A DNA stretch of 64,000 bases from Onchocerca volvulus (taxonomy: Eukaryota; Nematoda; Chromadorea; Rhabditida; Onchocercidae): positions 3,525,631-3,589,630 of the forward strand of contig HG738140.1 of the NCBI GenBank assembly GCA_000499405.2, read 5' to 3'. Below, piece by piece: positions 50,031 through 61,886 of the stretch. The notes under the pieces were generated by a model. That model ran no database searches and was not told where the DNA came from. It saw only the letters and a list, made by a program, of their open reading frames with translations. The first letter of the stretch is position 1; each line of letters begins with the position of its first letter. Position numbers and translations under genes: made by a program.

Positions 50031-50859
50031 AAATAAATATTTTTGGAAATTTTCGCTAAATTTCGAATTTTAAAATCATCGTTAATTGATAATAAAAGTT
50101 TCAAAGAATTGATGGACAATGTTAAAATTTGTTGAGTGAAATTCTTTTTAACAACTTTTATTACTTCCGATTTGAATCATAAAAATTGCCAAGTTTTTCA
50201 ATTCTTTCAAGATTTTTTGGCGAAAAAAAGCTTCGGTAGTCATAATTTTTTAAGAAAAAAAGAAGGTTAATCACTTGTACTAAAATTTACGAATTTAAAT
50301 TAAAATTTATCAAAATAAAATTTATCGAATTACACAATTTTGAAATTTCGCTAAAAAATTTGCCAAAAGTTCGGTCCCATCTTCTTTAATCATTTATAAA
50401 AAATTTAATATATTCATATTTTATAGTAAAAAAAAGTTACTGAAAATTTCAACAATTGTAAAAATTATTGATTTTTCAATCAATTAGACACAAAAAAAAA
50501 AAAAAGAAGATTTGTGGGGAAAAAATGAAAGATTATAAGAGATAAGTTTTTTTTTTTTTTTTTTTTTGAAAATGCTAATTAAACGATGTTAATTAGACAC
50601 GGAAAGGTACGGAAAAATGTTGAAAGAAGCTGTGCAAAGTTTGTTTGCAAACAAATAAAACTTAAACTAAAAAGCTTGATAAACTTCAAAAAATCGATAA
50701 TGGAAATGAGTGGAAAATGAATGGATTAATTAAGAAGAAATTTTGAAAATATTGAAATATTACTACGATGAATCTTTCACAGCAATTAAAATGATTGAAT
50801 AATTAGCAAAAAAGATATTTCAGAATATAATAATCCGTCAAAATTAATGAAAAAACGAT

Positions 50860-51270
50860 TTTTCTAACTAAAATTCCGTGCAAAATCAAAAATTAAGCTT
50901 GAATTGTGAAAAGTAAAGTTTATTTATTTTGCTGAAATAAACACAACATAGGATTGTTGGATCGTAAATTAATTTTAGTGGAAATTACATTTTCTGAAAT
51001 TTCATTTCCGCCCAAAATATTCGCTTATTTTAATTTTGAGCCGCCAATTTAAAATTAGGATCAAATAAGTTGCTTTAGTTTTGCATTTGTGTAAGAAAAT
51101 TTATTTAATTTTTTAAATTCTTAAAAATTTTTTCATACTTGAAATTGAGCAAATCGGAAATTAAACTTGAATTGTTAAAACTAATGTTTATTTGTTTGCT
51201 ATGAAATAATATGAAATAATAAGATTGCTGGCTAGCAAATTAGAAATTTTGCAAAAAGTTTGAGGAATAA
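50860..51270. repeat. 268-bp tandem duplication
   Basis: AAATTAAGCTTGAATTGTGA at 50890 and AAATTAAACTTGAATTGTTA at 51158, each followed by GTTTATTT, a TGCTGAAATAA-like phrase, and GATTGTTGG or GATTGCTGG. Confidence 0.7.
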
Positions 51271-51382
51271 GCCAAGATTTAATTAATTTAATTAAATGAC
51301 TAATTTTTTCGCACATATAAATTAAGTTGAATTATTTGATCCGCATTGGATCACAATTTCCACTATAATTTGAATATTTTTT

Positions 51383-51430
51383 CACGTGCGGTAAGTGGAA
51401 ACGTGTAGCTTCACGTGTGTTTTTCACGTG
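51383..51430. promoter_or_regulatory. three CACGTG motifs in 48 bases
   Basis: Perfect CACGTG hexamers at 51383-51388, 51412-51417 and 51425-51430, with ACGTGT between. This is the palindromic E-box for bHLH factors. C+G-richer than the surroundings. Function is inferred only. Confidence 0.5.
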
Positions 51431-52904
51431 TAAATTTGTTGTCATTACTTATCATTGTAATGGATCGAAACATGGAATATTGTTATTATACGTATCATTA
51501 TCAACACCGTATCCATAAAAATAGTTATAAAAAATTAACGATACATGAATTTCTTCATAAAGAGTTCAAAATTTAATTTTAATATCAAAATTTTTTATTT
51601 AATTTTTAATTCAAAATTTTTAGTTTTATTTTTAAATTTTCAATTTAACATTATTAATTCTGATTTATTCATCACAAAAAATTTAGAAGATTATCAGTTT
51701 ATGCTAATCTTCTTATTCTGATAAAAATTACATGCCTTTACCGATTATTTTTCATTTTAATATTTCGAATTGAATTTCTTTTCATACAATTTCCTTTTGA
51801 ATAATTTTAGTGGACAAAAAATAAATAAAGAAATTAATATTTAAATAATTTAAATTAATTAGTCAATTAGTTCATTTCTTTATTAAATCAGTACTTTTTC
51901 TTCAATAATTATAAATTAAACAAATTAAAAATTTTTTCTTTTAATCTTTTTCAATCCAGTTAAATGAAGAAATAAATGAGAATTTTTGTTTAAAATATTT
52001 AAATTTCGAATTAATTATTATCCTTGATAACAACTAATTTTCTATATTAATTATTTAAAAGGAATAAGTCATTAAGTTTTATGCAATATTTTTGATTGTT
52101 TTAAAAATTTTACAAATAAAAATTTTAAGTAATTAATAAAATTCTTTTCATAATAATTGATATAAAGTGACAGATATATATGTAAATATATATTTATAAC
52201 AATAAAGCAATTCATTGAAATTAAATATTTTGAAAGAAATAAAAGTTGAAATTTTAAAATGAAAATTAAAATTTCAAAGGGAAATTTATCAAAATTTAAA
52301 CAATTTTGAAGTAGCATTTTAGTCCTTAAACTTCAAATTCCATCATCATCATCATCAAAGAGATTTTGTTAAGAAAATTAAGGATGATTCCAAACATGTG
52401 TAAAAAAGTTTGGCTTTTCAAGTTTGATGTTGAAACTTCCGACTAATTTATGATCAACCGAATACTTTTAGGAATTTGGAATATTGTTGCATCTCGACAA
52501 TTGTTATCTTCAAATTCTCGAAATTTCAAAATCCACAAAATTCTTTTGAAATGTCGTAAAAACTTAGCGAAATGACTTTTTCTGTTTCCTTCTTTCTTTC
52601 TTTTTTTTTTTTTTGTTCTTGCTTAAAACTTTGATCGAAATACTTTTTTTATTTCAAACTTTGATCGGGATTTGCTTTTTGTTCTAAAAATAGCGAAAAG
52701 GAATTTTAGTTCGAATAAAAACTATTTGATTTGAAATGAATTTCAAATGAAGTGAATTATTTGATTTCAAATGAATGAATTTAATTTGAAATAATTTTGA
52801 TTTGTTTTAAGAACAAAAGGAAGAAAAAGTAAGGCATATCGAGAAATTAATATATGCAAAAAAGAAAAAAAAATGGAAAATATAAAACGTATAGAGTAAT
52901 TGAA

Positions 52905-53155
52905 ATTATTTAAATGTATGATTATGAGAGAAATTCAAATAGAATTACTTAAATTAGTGCTAAAATCGAAATGGATGGGGATACATGAATTGAATTGAGG
53001 AATTAAAAATTATGTAAAAATATAATTATGATGAAGTTCAAATGGGATCATTTAAATCAGTGCTAAGAATCGAAATGGATAGGAATATATGAAATGAATG
53101 GAAATAGTTCGAATAGATTACTTGAATAATCATTAAAAATTGAAAATGGATTAAG
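52905..53155. repeat. ~104-bp duplication
   Basis: TTAGTGCTAAAATCGAAATG and TCAGTGCTAAGAATCGAAAT are both preceded by TTCAAAT-GA-T and followed by GGAT-GG-ATA-ATGAA; a third weaker copy follows. Confidence 0.7.
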
Positions 53156-53399
53156 GTTTAGAGTTTGAATGCACATTGTAATTCCAAGAGATAGTAAAAA
53201 AATATGACACTAAGCGAAAAAAATTATTTTCGATATTCGATTACCGAAATGATTTCTCGAAATGACTTCAAAATTGATTCATTTATAATTCATTTATTTG
53301 AAATCAAATAAGTTGACTTGAAGTTTTTTAATGAACTGAAATGTTTGCATAGAATTGAAGTTTTCAATTCGATTTCCTTTCAATTCTAAGTCATTAAAA

Positions 53400-54300
53400 A
53401 ATTGCATGATCTACTATTTAATATTTAAAAAAATCAAGCAGTAGTTTAAATTTATAAAATTTTAATTTTTTTATAATTTCGATTCATAAACTTGGACCTT
53501 TTTAAACTATTAATTTATAAAATCAATTTTTTATCTCTTTCGCTGATAACATTTTTAGAATTGTAATTAAAAAATCAATAAATAAATATAAAATTTTGAG
53601 CTACGATTTTCTTAAATTTAACAAATTCCATGCTAAAAATTTGTAAAGAATTTAAAAAAAAATGAAGCATTGATTACATTATTGTAATTAGTATTCATGG
53701 AAATATAGTTTAAAAATTGTAGCTTAATTTAATAAATTTAAAATCGAAATTCTCTTAAATCATGAAAATTTTAACAAATTTGAAAAAATTACAAAAAAAA
53801 AATTAATAAATGAGGCAGTACTGTTACAATATTCATGAATTACCGAATTAAGCAATAGATTTTCCTTATTCTTAAAAAATTTAAAAAATTCGAATTAATT
53901 TTCACAAATTAGGCAGCAAAAAAAAATTCAAAAAATAACGAAATGAAGTGTTGCATTATATTTTCAATAATTATCTAAACAATAAATTTTAAATTGAATA
54001 AAAAGAAAAATTAAAAAAATAAAAAAGTAAAAAGAAAAGTAAGGCATTATATTATATTGCAATAATTATCTAAAAAGATCATTAATATATTATTTTTATT
54101 ATATTTGTAATAATTATCTGAAAAAATCGATAACATTATTTAACAAACCATTCTAAATAAATTTTAAATTAAGTTTTAAAAACTTTTATAGTAAAATAAG
54201 ATTTTTTGAAGAAAAAAAAAAAGTAAATCGATGCATTATGTTTACAAAATTTTGTCTCAAATGAACTAAAAACCTTAATTTAATTTATCAAATTTGAAAA
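53400..54300. repeat. diverged ~130-150 bp tandem repeat
   Basis: Phrases of the form TCTTAAAT, AACAAATT, AAAAATGAAGCATTG and TTACAATATTCATGAATTA return four or five times. Strong divergence. Confidence 0.45.
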
Positions 54301-55165
54301 ATGATAAATAATACTCAAATTTGTTGTTTTTAACTTAAAATCATGAAAATCAAAAAAATTGAAAACAATTTGGTTATTTTGTATTTTTAACATAATTTAA
54401 TTTCTATTTTAGTGTAAATTATATTTTTTAACGTAATTTTTCCAATTTTACAAAATATACAATCATCATCGATTTGGCAATGAATATTAAAATGAAGAAG
54501 ATTTTAAAGTAAACAAAGAAAAAAAAATTAATTAATGGGCAGATATAAAGTTGATGTAACAGATGTCCATCATATTTAATATACTGGAGAACTAATTAAT
54601 CATAAATCATATACCAGAAAATAATCATATTCATTAATTAAAATAACATTTTATGAATTATAGTTGGCATTTTCTTTAACTTTTTTCTTTTTTTTTGAAA
54701 AGGTTTATGTTTATTTTTAATTTCTATCTTTTTAAAAAGAGAATGATTTTTTAAATTAAAAATTCATTTCATGTCTCACAGAAATTTTTTGCATTATCAC
54801 TATATATCTTTTTGATAAAGTAATTAATTTAATTTTCTAACTACTGAAAAATTGAATAAAATTAATTGAAAAATTGATTGAAATAATTCAAATAAACAGT
54901 TATTGAATATTTTATTTTTATTTTACTAATAAGGAATAATTTCGCTTTGCAAATAATTCATTGTTCTATTAATTAGTAACAATGAAAAGTGAAATTAATT
55001 ACTAATTAATTAATTTAAATATATTTTAAAAATATTTGTTATTTGATTAAATGATTTATTTTTTAGATTCCTTTATTAATCTACTTTATCAATAGTTTTT
55101 TTACTCTTCAACTCATTTTCTCCATTAGAATTTTGTTTACCGTGTTTTTTTTGATTTTAAATGAA

Positions 55166-55178
55166 AGGTCAAAGTTCA
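55166..55178. promoter_or_regulatory. DR1-like motif at exon 3 donor
   Basis: AGGTCAAAGTTCA on the plus strand, overlapping the exon 3 splice donor. The identical 13-mer lies at 32885-32897. Confidence 0.3.
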
Positions 55179-55181
55179 AAC

Positions 55182-55246
55182 CGGTTCTGTATTCCCACTA
55201 ATTGTAGTGTTAATTCGTTCTTCAGCAGCGGGAACACAATCGAATG
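55182..55246 (-). CDS. unc-53: unc-53 exon 3, CH domain (residues 61-82)
   Basis: A 65-base exon too short to find by ORF length. The acceptor is ATTTTAG; two bases complete the split Thr codon 61, followed by 21 codons ending in phase 0 at GTTTGA. The peptide FDCVPAAEERINTTISGNTE lines up with the UNC-53 stretch containing FSPAFTKRLAKITSNLD, the middle of the CH domain. Both neighbouring phases require exactly this frame, and a stop follows at once if the donor is not used. A DR1-like motif (55166-55178) overlaps its donor. Conservation is modest, so confidence rests mostly on position and phase. Confidence 0.85.
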
Positions 55247-57085
55247 CTAAAATTCACATAGATTAGCTTAATATATTTGACAAAAATTGATAAATATTCG
55301 TATCGAAAAATCAATTCGATAAATTTTTTTTTTGAAATGATTAAATTAATTTAAAATTATATATTTCAAAAACCTATTTAGCTAATTAATTTAATTAATT
55401 CATTAATTTTGCTGCTATTTGTAGTTGAATGATTGATGATCAAATGTAAACTATTTCCAATTTCCTTAATAAAGTTCAAAAAGAGAAGAGCGGACAAAAA
55501 ATTGATCGATTACAAAGGAAATTGAAATATAATCATAAATAAAAAAATAGTACAATTATTCAATCAAAACATATGAACTAATTTTATTTGACTAATAAAA
55601 AATAAAAACAAATAATCAATAACTGATAATTTTTATTTCCTCACACATAAACAGATAAGTGCCTAATCAACCAAAGAAGAGCTTATCAAACTAGAAAAAT
55701 TAAACTTGAAAATGATAAACGACTAAGTAATGCAAAGTTTGACGTAAAAAATAATTTTTTTTTTTTGATTTCTGATTAAATTTTGTTTGAAATAAGCAAT
55801 CGATATATAGATGAATGCAAAAAAAAAAAAGTGTAATTAAAATTTACACTTAGGAAAAAAACGAATTTATCAGCAAATAATTTCAGCGATTTTTAGAAAA
55901 AGAGCAGGAAATGAAATTACGAGTTATGGGTAATTAATTTATTTCATGTTTTGTTCTAAAAAATTTTACCTAAAACTTTTTCCTAAAATGAAATTAAAAT
56001 GGAAAATTTTCGAAAAAAAAAATCCAATTAAAAGACAATTAAATTGAAATGCAATTAAATTTTTGCTGAAAAGAATTAGAAAAAGAAAAAGAAATGGAAA
56101 TGTTTTTTTTTTTTTTTTTTTTAGGAAATATTTTAATCAAATTTTTCGATAAATTGAAATAATTTACTAGGAAGCTAAATGTAAGACAGTGATGATGAAA
56201 AATATTTTATTAAAATTTGAAATAGTCGAATAACATTTTATGCAATCGCAAATTGAGAAAAGTTAATTTCGAAATGTTTAATTAAAAATACTAATTTTAT
56301 TCATTATAGACTATCCATGAGTAGATCTGATTACACTTGTTAAATTTGTTAATTTATGCCTCATCATTTTATCAATTATTTAAATTTCCTAAAAAATTGT
56401 TAGAACAAAATGGAAATTGGTCTGACAGATTTAATTAATTACTAGAATTTGATTTATAAACTAGAAATATTAACGAGAACAAAAAATGAATTCAATTATA
56501 AAATTTATTCTGGTTTCCGATTTGAATGAAAGATGGAAAGGTTAAATTAGAAGAATTCGGTCAGAAATCTAAAGGTATTAATTAAGCCAAGCAAAATTTG
56601 AAAATTAAATAAGGAATTAATTTGAAGAACGCTCAATTCAACTTAAATAATAATTGGTTGATTGTTGAAGCGTTAAATCCGAATTAGCGAAAATTAGGTT
56701 ATTTTGCGAAAGCTTTGGAAGAAATGCGAAAATTATCGCATACAACAACAAAATTAGTTTGTTTTCAAGTGCTAAATTTATATCTTATTCTCATCATTAA
56801 TATAATAAATTTGGTTATTAGTTTGTTTGAAAATCGTTATTTCAAAAAAAAATTTTATGATAAGTTTTTATTTCAAAAATTGGAAATATTTGATTAATTT
56901 TGTACAAATATCATTCAATTAAGATTTATTTGACATTTACATAAATAAAAGTTACATATTTACTTTTTTTTTACTCCGCAAAAACTTGTCCAACTTTTTT
57001 TTACTCATTAAAAACTTTACAATTTAAAAAACTTTTCGAATTTAAAAATTTTTAAATTATAAAAGAAAAAATTTTTTAGACTTAC
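55247..57085 (-). other. intron 2
   Basis: 1839 bases of A+T-rich sequence with a long T-run near 56105. No further signals seen. Confidence 0.8.
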
Positions 57086-57200
57086 TGATTGCCTGCAGAA
57101 GTGTTACAAGTTTACGTGGTTCACGTAAATCGTTCGTAAGATCATTGATCGGTTCTACTCCATACCGTATCAAATGCCGATTTGACCATTCCGTATAAAT
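57086..57200 (-). CDS. unc-53: unc-53 exon 2, start of CH domain (residues 23-60)
   Basis: This exon opens the calponin-homology domain. The acceptor is TTTTTCAG and the donor GTAAGT; it holds 38 codons plus one base (phase 1 out). It starts IYTEWSNRHL, almost the same as the UNC-53 start IYTDWANRHL, which is the first CH helix with its invariant Trp at residue 27. It then continues through LTNDLREPRKLVTLLQAI, matching the helix that reads ISNDFRDYRLVSQLINVI in C. elegans. CH domains of this single, divergent type are linked to actin or cytoskeletal association. It is the strongest single piece of evidence for the identity of the gene. Confidence 0.95.
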
Positions 57201-58676
57201 CTGAAAAATTCATTCAATAAATTTAATTTATTCCGAAATTTTCAAATTAATTAATTTTTAAAAAAATTGAAAACTTTTTTCTCAGCGATTTATCATAGAA
57301 AATAAAGCATATTTGTAGGATTTTTTCTTTCTAAATTTTTTTCAAAAATGAAAATAAAAAAATTTGAAAACAAAAAAATATGAAAACAGAGAATAAAAAT
57401 TTTAATAATTATCAATAAATAGAATTCTACTAATCAGGTTTTTAAAATAAAGATTTTAAGAATTGTCAGCTAAATGATAATAAAATAGTGATAAGTAATT
57501 ATCACTTGCAAGGAAATGATGCACAATACATGCTATTGATAATTAAAATTTGCAATCAAAATTTCAACGATCAATGATTATCCAGTAATAACAATTTGTG
57601 GAATGATATCAACAATTGTTAATTTTAAGGAAATTGCATCAAATAAGTTATGTATTTTTTAATATAATTCCTATGAATATTATAAATATCAATATAATTT
57701 CTACTAATATTGATTTAATTTTTTAAATTATTTCGAATTTCTAAAATATCTGCTAATTTTAACATTACTTAAGTTTTTTTTTCTTTAATCGCTATTTTTT
57801 TTTTCTGGAGAATATTAATGTCATTGCAATTAGCCTTAATTTTGTGATTAATTAATTTAATAAATCTCCACCAATGATTGCAAAATTCATTTATTTCATC
57901 CCTTCAGAAATAAATTTGTGGTTTTTTTGTAGACTTCAGATGAAACTTTATTAATTAATTAAGTTAGTATTTCGTTACTTTTCCAGTACTTTTTAATTAT
58001 CTATTATTTTATATCATATTCAATTCATATTTATCTGCTTTTTATTTTATTTGCTATTGCGGTATTCATATTTTGTATTATGTTTTTTTTGTTTGTTTTG
58101 TAATTGTCCTAAAAGAATATCATTCGTAAACATTTTTAAAATAATTATTATGAAACTAATTATCATAATTAATTTTTAGAGTAATTATTATAATTATCAT
58201 GAAAAAAAATTTTTAATAAATAATTATCATAAAACTTAGGATGAATAATTGATTTCTTTTTATGCCAAAAATTCAATCATTTTGAACAAATTTATTTTAA
58301 ATCAAATTCTGTTCAAAATTCGAATTTTTATCAGCGAAAAGAATTTACTTTATCAAATATTATTTCCGGTACTATTAGATATTATTGGAAATGATATTGT
58401 TACATATTGGAAATGGTATTTCGATAAAAGTAAATTCCATTTGCTAATAATATTCCATTATTTGAATTGTTCAGACAGAATGCATGTTTTAATGAATTCA
58501 TTAAGAGCTTGCTTTTAACAAATATATCATTCAAGGCTGGTTTCTTCACAATAAATAAACTTAATTACTATCCAATTAAAATATATCGGATGATTATTCA
58601 TTATCATACGATAGTATTGCATTCGTTTGCGATTTTTTTCGTCAACAACCAGCCCTTCAAATATGAATAAACAACC

Positions 58677-58983
58677 GATGACCTTTGCCCTTTATTAGCT
58701 AATAAACATATTTCTTGTACATGTTTAAGAAAAACAACATGACCTTTGTCCTCTCGTAGCTAATAAACATATTTCTTGCATATGTTTAAGAAAAACAACA
58801 TGACCTTTGCCCTCTAGTAGCTAATAAACATATTTCTTGCGCATGTTTAAGAAAAATTACATGAACTTTGCCCTCTCTTAACTAATGAACATATTTCTTG
58901 CATATATTTAAGAAAAACTACATGACCTTTGCCCTTTCTTAGCTAATAAACATATTTCTCGCACATCTTTAAAAAAGCTGAAA
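58677..58983. repeat. 61-bp tandem array, five copies, each with a DR1 site
   Basis: Five units with an exact 61-base period (TGACCTTTGCCCT starting at 58679, 58740, 58801, 58862 and 58923). Each unit carries, on the reverse strand, AGGGCAAAGGTCA or a one-base variant (a DR1 nuclear-receptor element), then AGCTAATAAACATATTTC (forkhead-like ATAAACA) and ATGTTTAAGAAAAA (a second forkhead-like word). It lies in the first intron and could act as an enhancer. Confidence 0.9.
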
Positions 58984-59945
58984 CTATAACTTGCAAATAA
59001 TTAGCGATATATGAAATTAGTAGAAAAAATTTACAATTCCTGGAATAAAATTAGAAAATTTTTTGATTAAAGAGAAAAAAAAGAAAATATTTGATAATTT
59101 TTTTCTTGCGAGTTTTTTTTTAACATTAATTAACAGCATTTAATTTTGATTCAATATTTTTGATATAAATAATATAAGCATTTTAATAAAATCATTAATT
59201 CAAAACTTGAAATCATGCTTGAAATTACATAAAAAATAAGTTGTGAAATGAACAAATAAAATTCAAAATTTAAATAACACAAAAAAAATTTTTTGATTTA
59301 CGAAATTTTAGATATTTTTTCCGAAAATTTTCTTTAACATATATAATAAACGAAGTTTTTGTTATTATGCGAATATTTTATTTAAATTATTAGAATTGCA
59401 AAATATTTTCCGTGTTAAAAAATAAAAATAAAAAAATTTAATGAAAAAATTAGCAAATGCTATCGAATTCTGATCTTGCGATAAGTTAATGTGATGAAAT
59501 TTGAGCAAGTATGAAAGGATACGATCAATTTTTGACTTTTAAAATCATTCTGATAGCATCAATTAACAAAAAAAGAAAAAAACATTTGAAGACTGAAAAC
59601 AAATTGATGAACAGAATTTTTATTTTTTTCACTTTTAGCTTTTGCGAATTTATCAAATTGCATGTTTTTTTTTTCTTTTGTCTTTGCGATAATTTATTTA
59701 AAGTTTCTTTAATGGAATTTTTTTTTTCATTTTTTCTTTATTTTTTACGACAATTTGAAAATGTACTTTTAGTATTTGCAAATTTTGAAACTCTCAGAAA
59801 AAAAATTTTTTCTTACCCTTTTTCTTTTTTTTTTTTTGGAAAGAATTTGCTGAAAAGATAAATATTGAAATGATGTACAAAAAACTTTTGATGAATTGAT
59901 ATATTTTCAGTATTTATATGTATTGATTACGATATTTGTGGGTAC

Positions 59946-59962
59946 GGTAATTTAAAATTACC
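59946..59962. repeat. 8-bp perfect inverted repeat GGTAATTT-A-AAATTACC
   Basis: Perfect stem with a single-base spacer; a further ATATGGTAATTTCATAT follows at about 59977. Confidence 0.7.
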
Positions 59963-60507
59963 ATATTCACGTTTCTGGATATGGTAATTTCATATAAGAA
60001 ATAGTTACATACGATACTAATATGCTTAAATTTTCGATAATATTTCATATCGCTTATTTCATTTTTATTACATTCGAAATGATTTTTCCATATACACGAA
60101 ATATTCTTAATTTTTTATTTTAAATTTTTTTTTTAGACATGCAGAAGCATCGCAATATGTAAGTAATTTAACAAATCAAGTAGTAGCGAAATTTGATAAA
60201 ATTCAGTAAAAAAATTTTGATGTAAAAATAGAATGATCGGAAATTAATTTGAATAAAACTGAAATGAAATAAAGTAATGAAATTTGAATATGAACAAAAA
60301 TAAATTAAATTAACATAAAAAAAAGCATATTGAATAATAATATCTATTGGATTTATAAGAAATAGCGAATTCGTTAATAATATAATTTTATCGCAAAAAC
60401 GATTGAAAAAAAAAGGAATTTTATTTTAATTGAATTTTATAAAATCAACTTCCACTAATAAATTATATAATCTGAGATAAGATATTATATTTATTGCGAA
60501 CTTTATT

Positions 60508-60860
60508 CGATTTATTAACTTTTTGCATTTGAATGAATTAAGTCGAATGATCAGCTAATTAATTAATTAATTAATACGAAAGTTTAGCTGAATAAAATAG
60601 ATAATATGCTGAGAAATAAGCATAAATACGATTTATATTAGTAAAAGATTTGATCAAAACTGTGAATTTTACTTGCTTCGAATTTCATCCGATTTATTAA
60701 CCTTTCAAATTCGAATAAATTAATTAAATGACCGATTAACTAATTAATCAATATGAAAATTTAGGTAATAAAATAGATAATGAGCAGAAAAATGAGCATA
60801 AATATGATTTATTTCAGTAAAAAATTTAATCAATACCGATAATTAATTATCATAAGCTTG
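60508..60860. repeat. 182-bp tandem duplication
   Basis: CGATTTATTAAC at 60508 and 60690; both copies run through GAATAAATTAA, CTAATTAAT, AATAAAATAGATAAT, GAGCAGAAA-ATGAGCATAAA and a TTTGATCAA-like phrase. Confidence 0.8.
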
Positions 60861-61820
60861 AAGGGAATTAATTATCCAAACAGACACATCTGGGTCATAA
60901 TTTAAATTTTATGACTGAAATGAAATGTGTCAGTTGCTCAATTCGATGAAATAATAAAATGAAAGCGCCCCGAACTGATTTATTTGAATAATCTTTTATC
61001 TTTTCCTATCCAGTATTTCAGTCTTCTAATTGTGATTAATTTTAATTTTTTTTTTGAATTAATTAAATTTTTAAGACACAAATTTTTTCGTTATCCGTCA
61101 CTTTAATATTATGATTTTAATTAAAATTATTCATTTAATGAAATTTTTTAAGATTTATTATCGAAATAATTTTTAATAGATTTACTAGAATTAAATCATT
61201 TCACAAATTTTTACTAAAACTTCATAAATTTGGAAACTTCACGAAATAAAAAATAAATTTTTTTTTTTCAGAAAAGGCTTTTGATGATAAATGAAATTTT
61301 AAAATTTAATAAATCGTAAAATATTACCAATGATTTGTGAATAATCTTGCAGATATGATAATATGATAATAAACGACTAGTAGACATCTTTAGGATGCTT
61401 TAATTCAATCGGATAATTAATTAATCTAAATCATTTAACTTGAGCAAATATTTATTTCCGATATATTTTCAGTACTAATATGCAAAATTAAAATCAATTA
61501 TCTTCGATTTTTTCCTGATCTTACTCTTTTATAATTATCAAACCATTTCATTTAATTTAGCTAAATAACTGAATAACTTGAATTATTTTATTCTTTGAAG
61601 GTCAATTACAATTTAAATATTAAACTTTCGGGCACATTTTCACGAATAATGATACTGAATTAAATTATCATTTCCGGTTTTAAATTATCATTAAATTATC
61701 ATTACTTCATTCTATTTTTCTCTCCTTGCATTTTAATCAAAAAATGTTGAATTTATATCAAATTTTATTAAAATAAAATTAATTAAAACAAATTAATTAA
61801 CAAATTAATAAATTACTAAC

Positions 61821-61886
61821 CTTGATATATTTATTATGTTGATGTATGTACAAATATTTCGCATACGATTTTTTCATTCGTTTCAT
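61821..61886 (-). CDS. unc-53: unc-53 exon 1 (probable first coding exon, residues 1-22)
   Basis: A 22-codon exon beginning at an ATG and ending in phase 0 at AAG|GTTAGT. The next exon starts in phase 0, so the join is in frame. An in-frame TAA lies four codons upstream of the ATG, so the reading cannot extend further 5' without splicing. The peptide is basic and aromatic (MKRMKKSYAKYLYIHQHNKY) and shows no similarity to the short N-terminus of C. elegans UNC-53, which is poorly conserved anyway. The stretch has visibly more C and G than its surroundings. No convincing TTTCAG trans-splice acceptor sits just upstream. It could be one of several alternative first exons, or the true start could lie outside the window. 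Confidence 0.45.

Larger units (their letters stand above)
48838..55181 (-). other. intron 3
   Basis: 6344 bases. It holds local duplications (49735-50030, 50860-51270, 52905-53155, 53400-54300), a CACGTG cluster (51383-51430) and an overlapping DR1-like site at the donor end. No coding sequence recognised. Confidence 0.75.
57201..61820 (-). other. intron 1
   Basis: 4620 bases between the probable first exon and the CH domain. It contains the DR1/forkhead array (58677-58983), a hairpin (59946-59962) and a 182-bp duplication (60508-60860). No coding sequence recognised. Confidence 0.7.
249..61886 (-). other. unc-53: unc-53 / neuron navigator gene, 5' half (15 exons, partial)
   Basis: This is the whole locus as far as it lies in the window. 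UNC-53/NAV proteins are cytoskeleton-associated proteins that guide cell and axon outgrowth along the body axis. The known architecture is an N-terminal CH domain, a long low-complexity linker with SH3-ligand motifs, coiled coils and a C-terminal AAA-type ATPase. Seen here: 15 exons whose junction phases agree at all 14 joins, 799 complete codons, no internal stop, GT-AG at every intron. Similarity to C. elegans UNC-53 was judged from memory and includes IYTEWSNRHL, ILNGHLGAIL, STYKQRIK, SKLPSP, MLKIKLF, KSSEEDSAYAGF, LAVKG, PTVGVVSP and VPPPY. The ATPase half is beyond the left edge. The first exon is the least certain. Introns of up to 16.6 kb make the locus far larger than the coding content needs. 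Confidence 0.93.

Noticed and set aside
58249..58670. Two overlapping plus-strand frames of 89 and 67 codons near the 61-bp array
   Set aside because: No recognisable domain, A+T-biased composition like the surrounding intron and no splice context; considered chance frames.
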